Source: Noviherbaspirillum suwonense (GTDB taxonomy: Bacteria > Pseudomonadota > Gammaproteobacteria > Burkholderiales > Burkholderiaceae_D). Taken from it: 64,000 bases of DNA. The notes below the pieces were generated by a model. The model saw only the letters and a program-made list of their open reading frames with translations. It was not told the origin of the DNA and ran no database searches. A program made the position numbers and the translations under genes. The stretch is from NCBI RefSeq assembly GCF_900182955.1, contig NZ_FXUL01000024.1, positions 1 through 64,000 on the forward strand, read 5' to 3'. Shown here one piece after another: positions 54,110 through 62,501 of the stretch (positions within the stretch are counted from its first letter, which is position 1; the number at the start of each line of letters is the position of its first letter).

Positions 54110-56077
54110 TTACCCTGCCAGCTTGCCCTGCAACTCAGTCACCGTCTCGGGGTTGACCAGAGAGGACAGGTCGCCCGGGCTGTCGCCCTTGTAGACCGCC
54201 CGCACCACGCGGCGCATGATCTTCATGTTGCGCGTCTTGGGCAGGTCGCTGACCAGCAGCACCTGCCGTGGGCGGTAGGACGTGCCCATGCCATAAACGA
54301 TCGCCTGTGACAGTTCGGCCTGTAATGCCTCGTCCGCCGCCACGCCGGGCATCGGCACGCAGACGCAGACGATGGCCGATCCCTTGATCTCGTCGGGCAC
54401 TCCAATCACGGCCGCCTCCGACACCTTGCCGGTGCCGGTGAGCAGGGTTTCGATCTCCGACGGGCCGGTGCGCTTGCCCGAGACTTTGATCGTGTCGTCA
54501 CTGCGCCCGAGGATGTAGAAAAGGCCGTCCTCGTCGCGCATCGCGAAGTCGCCATGCACCCATACGTCGGGAATGGTGCGCCAGTAGCTGTCGAGGTAGC
54601 GTTCGTCGTCGCGCCACAGGCTTTTGGTGAAGCCGATGTTGGGGTTGCGCAGCACCAGCTCGCCGACATGGCCCGCGCCGACCGACTGGCCGCTATCATC
54701 GACAATGTCGACCCCGACACCGAGCGCGCGCGCGCCGAACGAGCCTGGCCGCAAAGGATGGTGCAGGGTGCCGGTGAAATTGCAGCCGCCCACCTCCGTG
54801 CCGCCGACAATGTTGAGGAAGGGCAGACGTTCCTTGCAGACGTGCTTGAAGAACCAGCGCCAGGGCGCCTCGGTCCAGGCCTCGCCGCCGGAGCAGGTGA
54901 TGCGCAGCGAGGACAGGTCGTAGCGCTCGATTTCTTCGTCGCCGTAGCGCATCAGGCTGCGGATCAGCGTGGGCGCGACACCCAGATAGGTGACTTTGTG
55001 GTCTTGCACCAAGCGCCAGAAGCGGCCCGTGTCGGGGTAGTCGGGCGTGCCCTCAGCCACCAGCAGGCTACCGCCGAAATAGCTGGGAATGCAGGCGCAC
55101 ATGGCGCCCACCATCCAGCCCATGTCGCTCATGAAGAAGAAACGGTCGCTGGGCTTGAAATCGGCGCAGATGTGCATGTCGCGCGTGACCATTGAGCCGA
55201 GGAAGCCGACGTGCGTCCAGACACAGCCCTTGGGCTTGCCGGTGGTGCCCGAGGTGTAGAGCAGCACAGCGGGGGCGTCGCCGGCCATCTCGGCGGTGGG
55301 CATGTCGTGGGTTTGGCCGGCAACCAGGCTGGCCCAGTCGTGGTCGCGTCCCGGTGTCATCGGGCAGGGGAACGCTTTACCCAGATGGCGCAGCACCACC
55401 ACATGCTGCACGCTGGGCACTTCAGCCAGTGCTTCGTCCAGCACCGACTTCATGATGCCGGGCGTGCCGCGCCGCCAGGTGCCGTCCACTGTCAGCACCG
55501 CCTTGGCTTCGCCGTCGTTCAGGCGGGCGGCGATGGGTTGCGGCCCGAAGCCTGAAAACAAGGGCATCAAGACGGCGCCGATCTTCAGCACGGCAAAAAA
55601 CGCGACAAAGGTTTCCGGCAGGTTGGGTAGGTACAGGCCGACCCGGTCGCCCGGACCGATGCCCAGCGACTGCAACGCCGCCGCCAGGCGGCAGACCTCC
55701 GCATCGAACTCGCCGTAGCTCAGGGTCTTGCGGTTTTTCGAGTCTTCGCCCTCCCACACCAGGAAGGTCTGGTCCCACACTGTCGTTCCACGGTGCCGGT
55801 CCAGGCAGTTGAGCACGATGTTGGTGGTGCCGCCGACACACCATTGTGCCCACTCGATGCCACGCGAGGTGTCGAGCATCTGCGTGTAAGGCTGGTAAAA
55901 GCGGAAGTCGCAGAACTCGAAGACTTCCTGCATCAGCCAGGCCGGGTCGGCATCGGCACGGACACTTATGTCTTCGAAATCGGACTCACCCACTTTGCGA
56001 AGGAAGGCGGTCAGGTTGGACTGCGCCATCAGTTCAGGAGTGGGTACCCAATCAAACAGTTGTTTGGTAGAATTCAT
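54110..56077 (-). CDS. Acyl-CoA synthetase, acetyl/acetoacetyl-CoA synthetase-like, AMP-forming
   Basis: 655 residues. P-loop VLLYTSGTTGKPKGCVWTHV (about residues 271-290), GGTEVGGCNFTG adenine site, WVHGDFAMRDEDGLFYILGR and DDTIKVSGKRTGPSEIE hinge region. The C-terminal catalytic Lys lies in KTRNMKIMRR, where most Acs/PrpE enzymes have SGKIMRR, so one conserved Gly is Met. The N-terminal 90-residue extension (FYQPYTQMLDTSRGIEWAQW) is typical of Acs. It activates a short or bulky acid to its CoA ester. Divergent from it is the nitroreductase gene. Confidence 0.9.
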   Translation of the reverse strand: MNSTKQLFDWVPTPELMAQSNLTAFLRKVGESDFEDISVRADADPAWLMQEVFEFCDFRFYQPYTQMLDTSRGIEWAQWCVGGTTNIVLNCLDRHRGTTVWDQTFLVWEGEDSKNRKTLSYGEFDAEVCRLAAALQSLGIGPGDRVGLYLPNLPETFVAFFAVLKIGAVLMPLFSGFGPQPIAARLNDGEAKAVLTVDGTWRRGTPGIMKSVLDEALAEVPSVQHVVVLRHLGKAFPCPMTPGRDHDWASLVAGQTHDMPTAEMAGDAPAVLLYTSGTTGKPKGCVWTHVGFLGSMVTRDMHICADFKPSDRFFFMSDMGWMVGAMCACIPSYFGGSLLVAEGTPDYPDTGRFWRLVQDHKVTYLGVAPTLIRSLMRYGDEEIERYDLSSLRITCSGGEAWTEAPWRWFFKHVCKERLPFLNIVGGTEVGGCNFTGTLHHPLRPGSFGARALGVGVDIVDDSGQSVGAGHVGELVLRNPNIGFTKSLWRDDERYLDSYWRTIPDVWVHGDFAMRDEDGLFYILGRSDDTIKVSGKRTGPSEIETLLTGTGKVSEAAVIGVPDEIKGSAIVCVCVPMPGVAADEALQAELSQAIVYGMGTSYRPRQVLLVSDLPKTRNMKIMRRVVRAVYKGDSPGDLSSLVNPETVTELQGKLAG

Positions 56078-56186
56078 GGCTGAATCGTATCCGAACGTCG
56101 TGTTGGAGTCCAGCGGTCCATTCTCCGCGCATCGTTTCTTCTCCGTAACGCTACGCAGTCAGAAAGCACAGAAAGGCGGTCTATCC

Positions 56187-56855
56187 GTGCATGTCGATGA
56201 AGCGATCCGCAGCCGGAAATCGGTCAGGCGGTTTCTATCCACGTCCGTGCCCATTTCGGTCGTACACCATATCCTGCGCGTGGCGGCGCGGGCCCCGAGT
56301 GGCAACAATGTGCGGCCGTGGAAGGTGTATGTGGTGGCGGGCGAAGCCCGGCAGCGGCTGTGCGAGGCATTAATCGATGCGGCCACGCACGAGCCCGACC
56401 GCCACCGGCCCGAGTACGCGTATTACCCCACGACCTGGGTCGAGCCCTGTCTGGAGCGCCGGCGCCGCTGCGGCTTCGGCCTGTATGCCAGCCTGGGCAT
56501 CGCGCGCGACGATGCGGCGCGGGAGCATCAGATGTTGCGCAACTACACCTTCTTCAAGGCGCCGGTCGGGCTGCTCGTCACGCTGGACCGGCGCCTGAAC
56601 ACCGGCAGCTTCATAAATCTGGGCATATTCATCCAGAACATCCTGGTGGCGGCGTGCGCGCAGGGCCTGCACACCTGCGCACAGGAGGCGTTTGCCTGGT
56701 ACCACAAGGTGGCGCGTGCTCAAATGCCTATCAGCGACCATAAAATTCTCGCCTGCAGCATCGCCCTCGGGCACGAGGATCTGTCAGCCCCGGAGAACGC
56801 TCTCATCACCGAGCGTGCCGAGGTGGAGGCCTTCGCTAGCTTTCACGGTTTCTGA
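56187..56855 (+). CDS. Nitroreductase-family flavoprotein
   Basis: 222 residues from GTG 56187, chosen because AAAGGCGG precedes it and the family N-terminus (VDEAIRSRKSVRRFLSTSVP) begins there. An in-frame ATG at 56076 would overlap the divergent synthetase start in a CATG and leave no promoter room. FMN-binding segments RSRKSVR and RAPSGNNVRPWKVYVVAGE are present, and SFINLGIFIQNILVAACAQG followed by LHTCAQEAF in the C-terminal half. Family members reduce nitro, quinone or enone groups with NAD(P)H; here reduction of a ring double bond of a CoA intermediate is conceivable but unproven. Confidence 0.87.
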   Translation: MHVDEAIRSRKSVRRFLSTSVPISVVHHILRVAARAPSGNNVRPWKVYVVAGEARQRLCEALIDAATHEPDRHRPEYAYYPTTWVEPCLERRRRCGFGLYASLGIARDDAAREHQMLRNYTFFKAPVGLLVTLDRRLNTGSFINLGIFIQNILVAACAQGLHTCAQEAFAWYHKVARAQMPISDHKILACSIALGHEDLSAPENALITERAEVEAFASFHGF

Positions 56856-56931
56856 TTCCGATTGCTGGGATTGCGCGCCAGTAGATGCGTCTTCCCTTTG
56901 CCCGGCAATACATTAAAAGAGCAGGCTGATC

Positions 56932-58554
56932 ATGATTCTGCACAGCACAGAGGCTTTGAAGCGCTACACCGAAAGCGGCCACTGGGGCCGGCGCACGCTG
57001 CGCAAGATGGCGGCCAAGGCGCCGGAGCGACCCGCCGTGGTCAACCCGGCGGATCGGCCGGATCTTACCGGCACAGCGGCACAGAGCCTGAGTTATCGGG
57101 AGTTGTCGGCAGCGGTCGATGCCATCGCGACCGGGCTGCTGGACATGGGTTTGCGCAAGGACGAGAGCGTCATCGTGCAATTGCTCAACGTCTGGGAGCT
57201 GGTCGCCATGTTTCTGGTGGTCAGCCACGCCGGCGGCGTGCTCGCGCCGATGCCGATTCAATGGCGCGCCAATAAGTTTCAGAACGTCAAGAAGTTTGCC
57301 GATGCGCGTTTCTTCTTCGGAATGCGTGATTTTAAGGGTGCCAATCGACTGGCCATCGCCGAGAAGAGCGGCTTTGTGGCGCTGCCGATCGAGCGCATCG
57401 CCGAAATAGCGCGCGGTGCGGTCGACGCGGCCCGGCTGGATGCCAGCGTCGTCGATGGCAATGACATTTTCACCCTGTGCTGGTCGTCCGGCACCGAAGC
57501 TCTTTCCAAGGGGGGCCCGATGTCGCACAACAATTGGCTCTTTCAGATGAACCTAATCTCGCAGACAGCCGGACTACGCGAAGGGGACCGGGTGCTGGCG
57601 ACTGCGCCGGTGGTCGACACGACCGGCGTGGCGACGTGGCTGGCCTCGCTGGCCATCGGTGGCACGACGCTTCTGCATCACTCGCTGAACATGCCGCTGC
57701 TAGTCAAGCAGTTGATGCAAGACCAGGTGCACTTTCTCCTGCTGGTGCCGGCCGTGCTGAACATAATCCTCAAGTTGCCCAATGTCGACCAGCTCGACTT
57801 TTCCGGGGTGCGTTGCATCGCGTCGGGTTCGGCGCAGTGCTCGCGCTGGAGCATGGGGGAGTTCAAGCGGCGCTGGAACATCGAAATCCTGCATACCTGG
57901 GGGCAGACTGAAGGCACAGCGGTGTTTGCCGGCGCGCGGGATGTGCCCGACTTCGCCAAGCGGGCCGATCACTTTCCGTGGTGGGGTCGTCCGAGCGTTG
58001 CGTGGCCCTCGGGCATACGCGGTGTCGAGATGACGCTGTTCGACGAGGCCGACGCCGAATGCACGCAGCCTGGCCAAGGGGCCGAGCTGGTCTACTGCGG
58101 GCCCACCGTGTTTGCCGGCTACTACCGGCAGCCGGACTTGGCGAAAAGCACGTTCACGCCTGACGGTTTTTGCCGCACCGGTGACTTCTTCATCTTGCGC
58201 GATGCGCACCACATCGGGGTTTTTGACCGGAAAAAGGACATTGTTATTCGCGGCTTCAACCTCAGTGTTGCCAAGGTCGAGAACCTGGTGCTAACCCATC
58301 CCGGCGTGCAGGAGGCGGCGGCGGTGGCGGTGCCCGACGAGATCATGCGCGAAAAGACCTGTATCTACGTCGTGCCTAAGGACAAGGCCCAGCTGCCGAC
58401 GCTGGAGGCTGTCATCGGCCACTTGAAACAAATCGGCGTGGCGGCCTACAAGTTGCCCGAGCACATCGAGTACTTTGATACCATTCAGCGCAATCCGGTG
58501 GGAAAAATCTTGAAGGCACAGTTGCGACAACGTGTGCGCTCAGCGGCCGCCTGA
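56932..58554 (+). CDS. AMP-dependent acyl-CoA ligase with an atypical P-loop
   Basis: 540 residues. The adenylation core is clear: LSYRELSAAVDAIATGLLDM, HTWGQTEGTAVFAGARD, CRTGDFFILRDAHHIGVFDR followed by KKDIVIRGFNLSVAKVENL, and the C-terminal Lys in NPVGKILKAQLR. The P-loop, normally TSGTTGxPKG, reads CWSSGTEALSKGGPMSHNNW: three of the T/G positions are changed but the Lys is kept. It lies 77 bases after the nitroreductase gene and 27 before the thiolase-fold gene, so it probably activates a substrate or intermediate of that module. Confidence 0.88.
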   Translation: MILHSTEALKRYTESGHWGRRTLRKMAAKAPERPAVVNPADRPDLTGTAAQSLSYRELSAAVDAIATGLLDMGLRKDESVIVQLLNVWELVAMFLVVSHAGGVLAPMPIQWRANKFQNVKKFADARFFFGMRDFKGANRLAIAEKSGFVALPIERIAEIARGAVDAARLDASVVDGNDIFTLCWSSGTEALSKGGPMSHNNWLFQMNLISQTAGLREGDRVLATAPVVDTTGVATWLASLAIGGTTLLHHSLNMPLLVKQLMQDQVHFLLLVPAVLNIILKLPNVDQLDFSGVRCIASGSAQCSRWSMGEFKRRWNIEILHTWGQTEGTAVFAGARDVPDFAKRADHFPWWGRPSVAWPSGIRGVEMTLFDEADAECTQPGQGAELVYCGPTVFAGYYRQPDLAKSTFTPDGFCRTGDFFILRDAHHIGVFDRKKDIVIRGFNLSVAKVENLVLTHPGVQEAAAVAVPDEIMREKTCIYVVPKDKAQLPTLEAVIGHLKQIGVAAYKLPEHIEYFDTIQRNPVGKILKAQLRQRVRSAAA

Positions 58555-58580
58555 ATCAACCCCAACCCCTGGACCCTGTT

Positions 58581-59783
58581 ATGGCAAACATCAAATCCGC
58601 TTCTTCAACACATACGCTTCGGGGTAAAACCGCGATCATCGGCGCCGGCATTTCCGCGGTTGGCCGCGTGCCGGGCAAGAGCGCGCTCGCGCTGGCCGCC
58701 GACGCGGCAGGCAAGGCGCTAGCCGACGCCGGCATCGGCAAGCACCAGCTCGATGGCGTGCTCTCAAGCTCCGCCTTTGCCTCTCCGTTCCACCGTTTCA
58801 GCGTGGCCTTCAGCGAGTACCTGGGCATACAGCCCACGTTTTCCAACACGCTGCAGGTCTCCGGCGCCACGGCGGCGACGATGTTCAACATAGCCGCCGC
58901 CGCCATTGCCGGCGGCCTGGCAGAGACCGTACTGGTGGTGGGCGGCGACAGCCTGCTAACCGGCCTGTCGCCCGATCTGGCCCTGCGCTCCATGACCGAA
59001 AGCCGGGACCAGCAATACGAAATGCCCTTCGGCATTCCCGTGGCCAACACCTTCGCCATGACCGCACACCGCCACATGAAAGAATTCGGCACTACTTCCG
59101 AGCAGTTCGCCAAGGTCGCAGTGATCCACCGCGACCATGCACGGCGCACGCCAGGCGCGCAGATGACCGATCAGTTGGATGTTGATGACGTGCTGAATTC
59201 CGGCTGGGTGACAACGCCTTACCACAAGCTCGACTGCTCGCTCATCTCCGATGGTGGCGCGGCTTTCATCGTCACCTCGGCCGAGCGCGCCAGGGCGCTG
59301 GGAATTGCCAAGCCTATTTACATCCTCGGCGGCGGCGAATGCTACACGCACGAGCACATCTTCCTGATGCCCTCGCTGACCACCACGGGCGCCGTGCAGT
59401 CGAGTGCCAGGGCCTACGACATGGCGGGCTGCGGGCCGAAGGACATCGACGTGGCCGGGGTCTATGATTGCTTCACGGGCACGGTGATCATGATGCTGGA
59501 GGACCTCGGCTTCTGCCCCAAGGGGGAGGGTGGGCGCTTCGTCGAGGACGGGCAGATCACCTACGGCGGCGCCATTCCCTGCAACACCCATGGCGGCCTG
59601 CTGTCGTTCGCGCACTCGGGCATGCCGGGCTCGCTGTTTCATTTCTACGAGGTCGTCAACCAGCTGCGCGGAAGCTGCGGTGAACGCCAGGTCGCGGGTG
59701 CTGAACTCGGCCTGGTGCATAGCCTGGGCGCGGGCTTTGCGACCAACGCCACCACCGTCCTGGGAACGGAGGCCACATTGTGA
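58581..59783 (+). CDS. Thiolase-fold lipid-transfer/SCP-x family protein, second probable retro-aldolase subunit
   Basis: 400 residues, paralogous to 2645-3826. N-terminus KTAIIGAGISAVGRVPGKSA, C-terminus IPCNTHGGLLSFAHSGMPGS with the conserved His. At the position of the thiolase nucleophile it reads LQVSGATAATMFNIAAAAIA, with no Cys. The central ECYTHEHIFLMPSLTTTGAV resembles EFHTHEHIMCAPSLTHFGAR of the paralogue, suggesting shared active-site geometry. The DUF35 gene follows with a 4-base overlap (GTGA). By analogy with Ltp2/DUF35 pairs it should cleave a carbon-carbon bond in a beta-hydroxyacyl-CoA. In this copy the thiolase gene comes first, the reverse of the order at 2224. Confidence 0.85.
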   Translation: MANIKSASSTHTLRGKTAIIGAGISAVGRVPGKSALALAADAAGKALADAGIGKHQLDGVLSSSAFASPFHRFSVAFSEYLGIQPTFSNTLQVSGATAATMFNIAAAAIAGGLAETVLVVGGDSLLTGLSPDLALRSMTESRDQQYEMPFGIPVANTFAMTAHRHMKEFGTTSEQFAKVAVIHRDHARRTPGAQMTDQLDVDDVLNSGWVTTPYHKLDCSLISDGGAAFIVTSAERARALGIAKPIYILGGGECYTHEHIFLMPSLTTTGAVQSSARAYDMAGCGPKDIDVAGVYDCFTGTVIMMLEDLGFCPKGEGGRFVEDGQITYGGAIPCNTHGGLLSFAHSGMPGSLFHFYEVVNQLRGSCGERQVAGAELGLVHSLGAGFATNATTVLGTEATL

Positions 59784-60211
59784 TCAACCCGAAGGATGCC
59801 CACCTCAAGCCGCGGCCGACACCGGATGCGGATTCGCAAACCTATTGGCGTGGCATTCAGGAGGGCAAGCTGCTGCTGCAGCACTGCCCTGCGTGCGGTC
59901 ATGTGCAGCTCTACCAGCAGGCGATCTGCCGTGAGTGTGGTAGCACGCGCCTTGAGCACCGTGCCGCCAGCGGCCGCGCCAAGGTGTATTCGTTCAGCGT
60001 GGTCCACCGGGCGCCCGGGCCGGCCTTCAAACAGGACACGCCCTATGCCGTGCTGTTGGTCGAACTTGAAGAAGGTCCGCGAATGATCAGCGCCTTTGTC
60101 GGTCCAGACCCTTCCGCGGTCACCTTCGACATGGCGGTCGAGCTGGTTTGCGAGCCTGTCGATGGCGGTGTGTCGCTGCCGCGATTCCGGGCGGCCGGAC
60201 TTCAAACGTGA
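59780..60211 (+). CDS. DUF35 OB-fold zinc-ribbon protein (second copy)
   Basis: 143 residues starting at GTG 59780, which overlaps the thiolase-fold stop (GTGA). Zinc ribbon CPACG and CRECG at about residues 37-55, then the OB fold GRAKVYSFSVVHRAPGPAFK, PYAVLLVELEEGPRMISAFV. It aligns with the protein at 2224 (same motif order, same spacing). It should bind the acyl-CoA and complete the active site of the partner encoded upstream. Translational coupling through the overlap supports a fixed complex. Confidence 0.88.
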   Translation: MINPKDAHLKPRPTPDADSQTYWRGIQEGKLLLQHCPACGHVQLYQQAICRECGSTRLEHRAASGRAKVYSFSVVHRAPGPAFKQDTPYAVLLVELEEGPRMISAFVGPDPSAVTFDMAVELVCEPVDGGVSLPRFRAAGLQT

Positions 60212-60524
60212 AACAGCGTCTTCGTGCGCCTTCCGAGTGTGTGAAGGGATGACCAACCCAAAGCGAGATTTCGCTGGCCCCATTTCGCTGCGTCGTCCTC
60301 CCAAGCGGTAGTCGAGGGGCGCGCCTGCCCTGACGACGGCCGCGATTGCGCAGCGGGCGATTGCGCGTTGTCCATGCGTGATCGGATCGTGGCCATCGTT
60401 GCGTCGGCCCGCTATGGAAAGACGACATTAATGGGAGGATGATTTCGTGCTTGCAAAGACGCCGACCCTGTGTAGGTGGGGCTCGACGCTTCCTGGCGTG
60501 ACCAGGTGTTCTTTGTGCGCTCTT
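60212..60524. other. Non-coding stretch after the DUF35 gene
   Basis: No gene is supported; short frames on both strands lack homology or ribosome sites. An ISL3 remnant begins at its right edge, so this may be scarred DNA left by IS activity. Confidence 0.5.
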
Positions 60525-60625
60525 TGTTGAATACAGTCGGACCACACAATTTTCTTGAACGCCAGAAAATTCGACTTTACAAAAATCAAGCCGGATGCAG
60601 CATAACCCACTTGAAATTCAATAGA
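60525..60625 (+). mobile_element. Remnant of an ISL3-family element, 3' end with terminal repeat
   Basis: The frame FLNARKFDFTKIKPDAA ending at TAA 60603-60605 matches the transposase C-terminus of the ISL3 at 42565 (LIAGKLDFTKINPHAA). It is followed by AACCCACTTGAAATTCAATA and GA (60604-60625), the inverted counterpart of the ISL3 terminal repeat. Only about 100 bases survive. It is a second, diverged ISL3 copy (several substitutions), not a recent duplicate. Confidence 0.75.
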
Positions 60626-60869
60626 TCTATAAATGGCAAAATAACATCGCGGTCTACCTAACGGTTGACTGGGAAGCAAGCGCGAGGGTAAGCTTCTCGT
60701 CACTATTTGAAGTAAACAGCACCATCGTTGCATCTACAGCGGATATGCCGTAGTTTTTTGTAGCCGCCTGCCTATCTGTTCATTGAGGCCCTGCCATCGT
60801 CAAGGCGGTATTGGAACACCTGACTTTCAATGGTTGGCGCGGGTTCTTCCATCTGCGCTTCCTCGACAT

Positions 60870-60885
60870 TGGCTAAACGTTGGCT
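60870..60885 (+). promoter_or_regulatory. Weak candidate sigma54 promoter upstream of the binding protein at 61004
   Basis: TGGCTAAACGTTGGCT has GG and GC ten bases apart, but the -24 box (TGGCTA) and -12 box (TGGCT) both deviate from consensus. It lies 119 bases before ATG 61004. The paralogous gene at 18403 has a perfect sigma54 promoter, which makes this one worth noting but not certain. Confidence 0.35.
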
Positions 60886-61003
60886 GCTAGGACATTTGTG
60901 TGAAAAGAAGTCCCGCATTCAGTGCCGATCTGCCCATGCCGGTTTGATGCGAGCAGTACGAATACAATGTTTCAGTCCCGACCATTTCTTAAAGGAAAAG
61001 ACC

Positions 61004-62212
61004 ATGAAATTAAAAGCGCTTGCTGCGGCAGTTTTTACATTGGCTGCATCGGCCTCATCGCCGCCTTCCTTTGCGCATATTTCAGGGGATGTCATCAAGA
61101 TCGGCTTGGTGATCGACCTGTCAAGCTTGTACGCCGACGTAACCGGGCAAGGCGTCGTTGAAGCGGTAAAGTTGGCAATAGCTGATGCGGGGAACTCGAT
61201 CAATGGCAAGAAAATCGAACTGCTCTTCGCCGATTATCAGAACAAGGCTGATGTCGCCGCTGGGAAGGCGCGAGAGTGGGTGGACCTGGATGGCGTCGAT
61301 GTATTGATGGCCGGGACTAATTCGAGCGCGGCGCTAGCGATATCCAAGATTGCGAATGAAAAGAACAAACCCTTGCTAGTAGTGAGCACCGGCACGGCGC
61401 GCCTGACCAATGAAGAATGCAATGGATACACCATCCATTACGGCTACGACACGGTAGCGCTGGCCAAGGGTACCGGCTCGGCAGTGGTTAAGCAAGGCGG
61501 CAAGTCCTGGTATTTTCTGACCGCAGACTATTCCTTCGGCGCCTCCCTCGAGAAAGACACGTCTGACATCGTCAAAGCGAATGGCGGCATGGTAATCGGC
61601 AGCGTAAAACATCCGATCAATGCTTCCGACTTTTCCTCATTCCTAGTGCAGGCGCAGTCGTCGAAGGCCCAGATACTTGGGCTGGCCAATGCGGGCGGCG
61701 ATACTATTAATGCGATTAAGGCAGCCAATGAATTCGGAATCACCAAGACCATGAAGCTGGCCGGCCTGATCATGTTTGTCAATGATGTGCATGCGCTGGG
61801 TCTAAGTCAGACGCAAGGCATGTATCTGACTGATAATTGGTATTGGGACCAAAATGAAGAGTCACGCGCTTGGTCCAGGCGCTATTTCGATAAGATGAAA
61901 AAGATGCCTAATAGCATCCAGGCTTCGAGCTATTCAGCCGCATTGCATTACCTCAAGTCTGTGAAGGCTACCGGCACTGATAACGCGGAAAAGGTGCTGT
62001 CTAACATGAAGGCAACGCCGATCAACGACATGCTGACCAAGAACGGAACGATTCGAGTAGACGGAAGGATGGTGAGCGATCTGTATCTCAGGCAGGTCAA
62101 GGCTCCAAGCGAATCTAAATATCCATGGGATTATTACAAAGGCGGCGAGCGCATTCCAGGCGATCAGGCTTTCACGAGTAGGGCGGAATCCAAATGCGCA
62201 CTGTGGAAGTAA
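61004..62212 (+). CDS. ABC transporter periplasmic substrate-binding protein (LivK-like), paralogue of 18403
   Basis: 402 residues from ATG 61004 (AAAGGAAAAG upstream), with a signal peptide MKLKALAAAVFTLAASASSP...AHA. It aligns along its length with the protein at 18403: DVIKIGLVIDLSSLYADVTG, DYQNKADVAAGKAREWVDLD, SNMKATPINDMLTKNGTIRV, and GERIPGDQAFTSRAESKCAL at the end. It should bind a similar ligand for an ABC importer whose membrane parts are not adjacent. It stands between two IS scars, so it may have been carried in with the 54-60 kb block. Confidence 0.9.
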   Translation: MKLKALAAAVFTLAASASSPPSFAHISGDVIKIGLVIDLSSLYADVTGQGVVEAVKLAIADAGNSINGKKIELLFADYQNKADVAAGKAREWVDLDGVDVLMAGTNSSAALAISKIANEKNKPLLVVSTGTARLTNEECNGYTIHYGYDTVALAKGTGSAVVKQGGKSWYFLTADYSFGASLEKDTSDIVKANGGMVIGSVKHPINASDFSSFLVQAQSSKAQILGLANAGGDTINAIKAANEFGITKTMKLAGLIMFVNDVHALGLSQTQGMYLTDNWYWDQNEESRAWSRRYFDKMKKMPNSIQASSYSAALHYLKSVKATGTDNAEKVLSNMKATPINDMLTKNGTIRVDGRMVSDLYLRQVKAPSESKYPWDYYKGGERIPGDQAFTSRAESKCALWK

Positions 62213-62501
62213 ATTATAGAAGGTCGGCTGGAAAGGGCTTTCCGAAAGCACAGGCACGCTGAGGTAGCGTGAGTTCTGTGGACACTCCTGTTTGATAAAT
62301 TGAATCAATGGGAGAAAGCATGACGAGAACAGATTTGAGGACCTATACGCCGGAGTTTCGTGCCGAAGCGTTCGAGGTGATTCTGGAACTGGGGGTATCC
62401 CTCGAAGCGACGGCGCTGGGGCTGTCACTCCCCAAGGGAACGTTGGCGAACTGGGTCAAAGCTGCCAGGCACGGATCGATGACTCCGACGTCACCTCCTA
62501 G

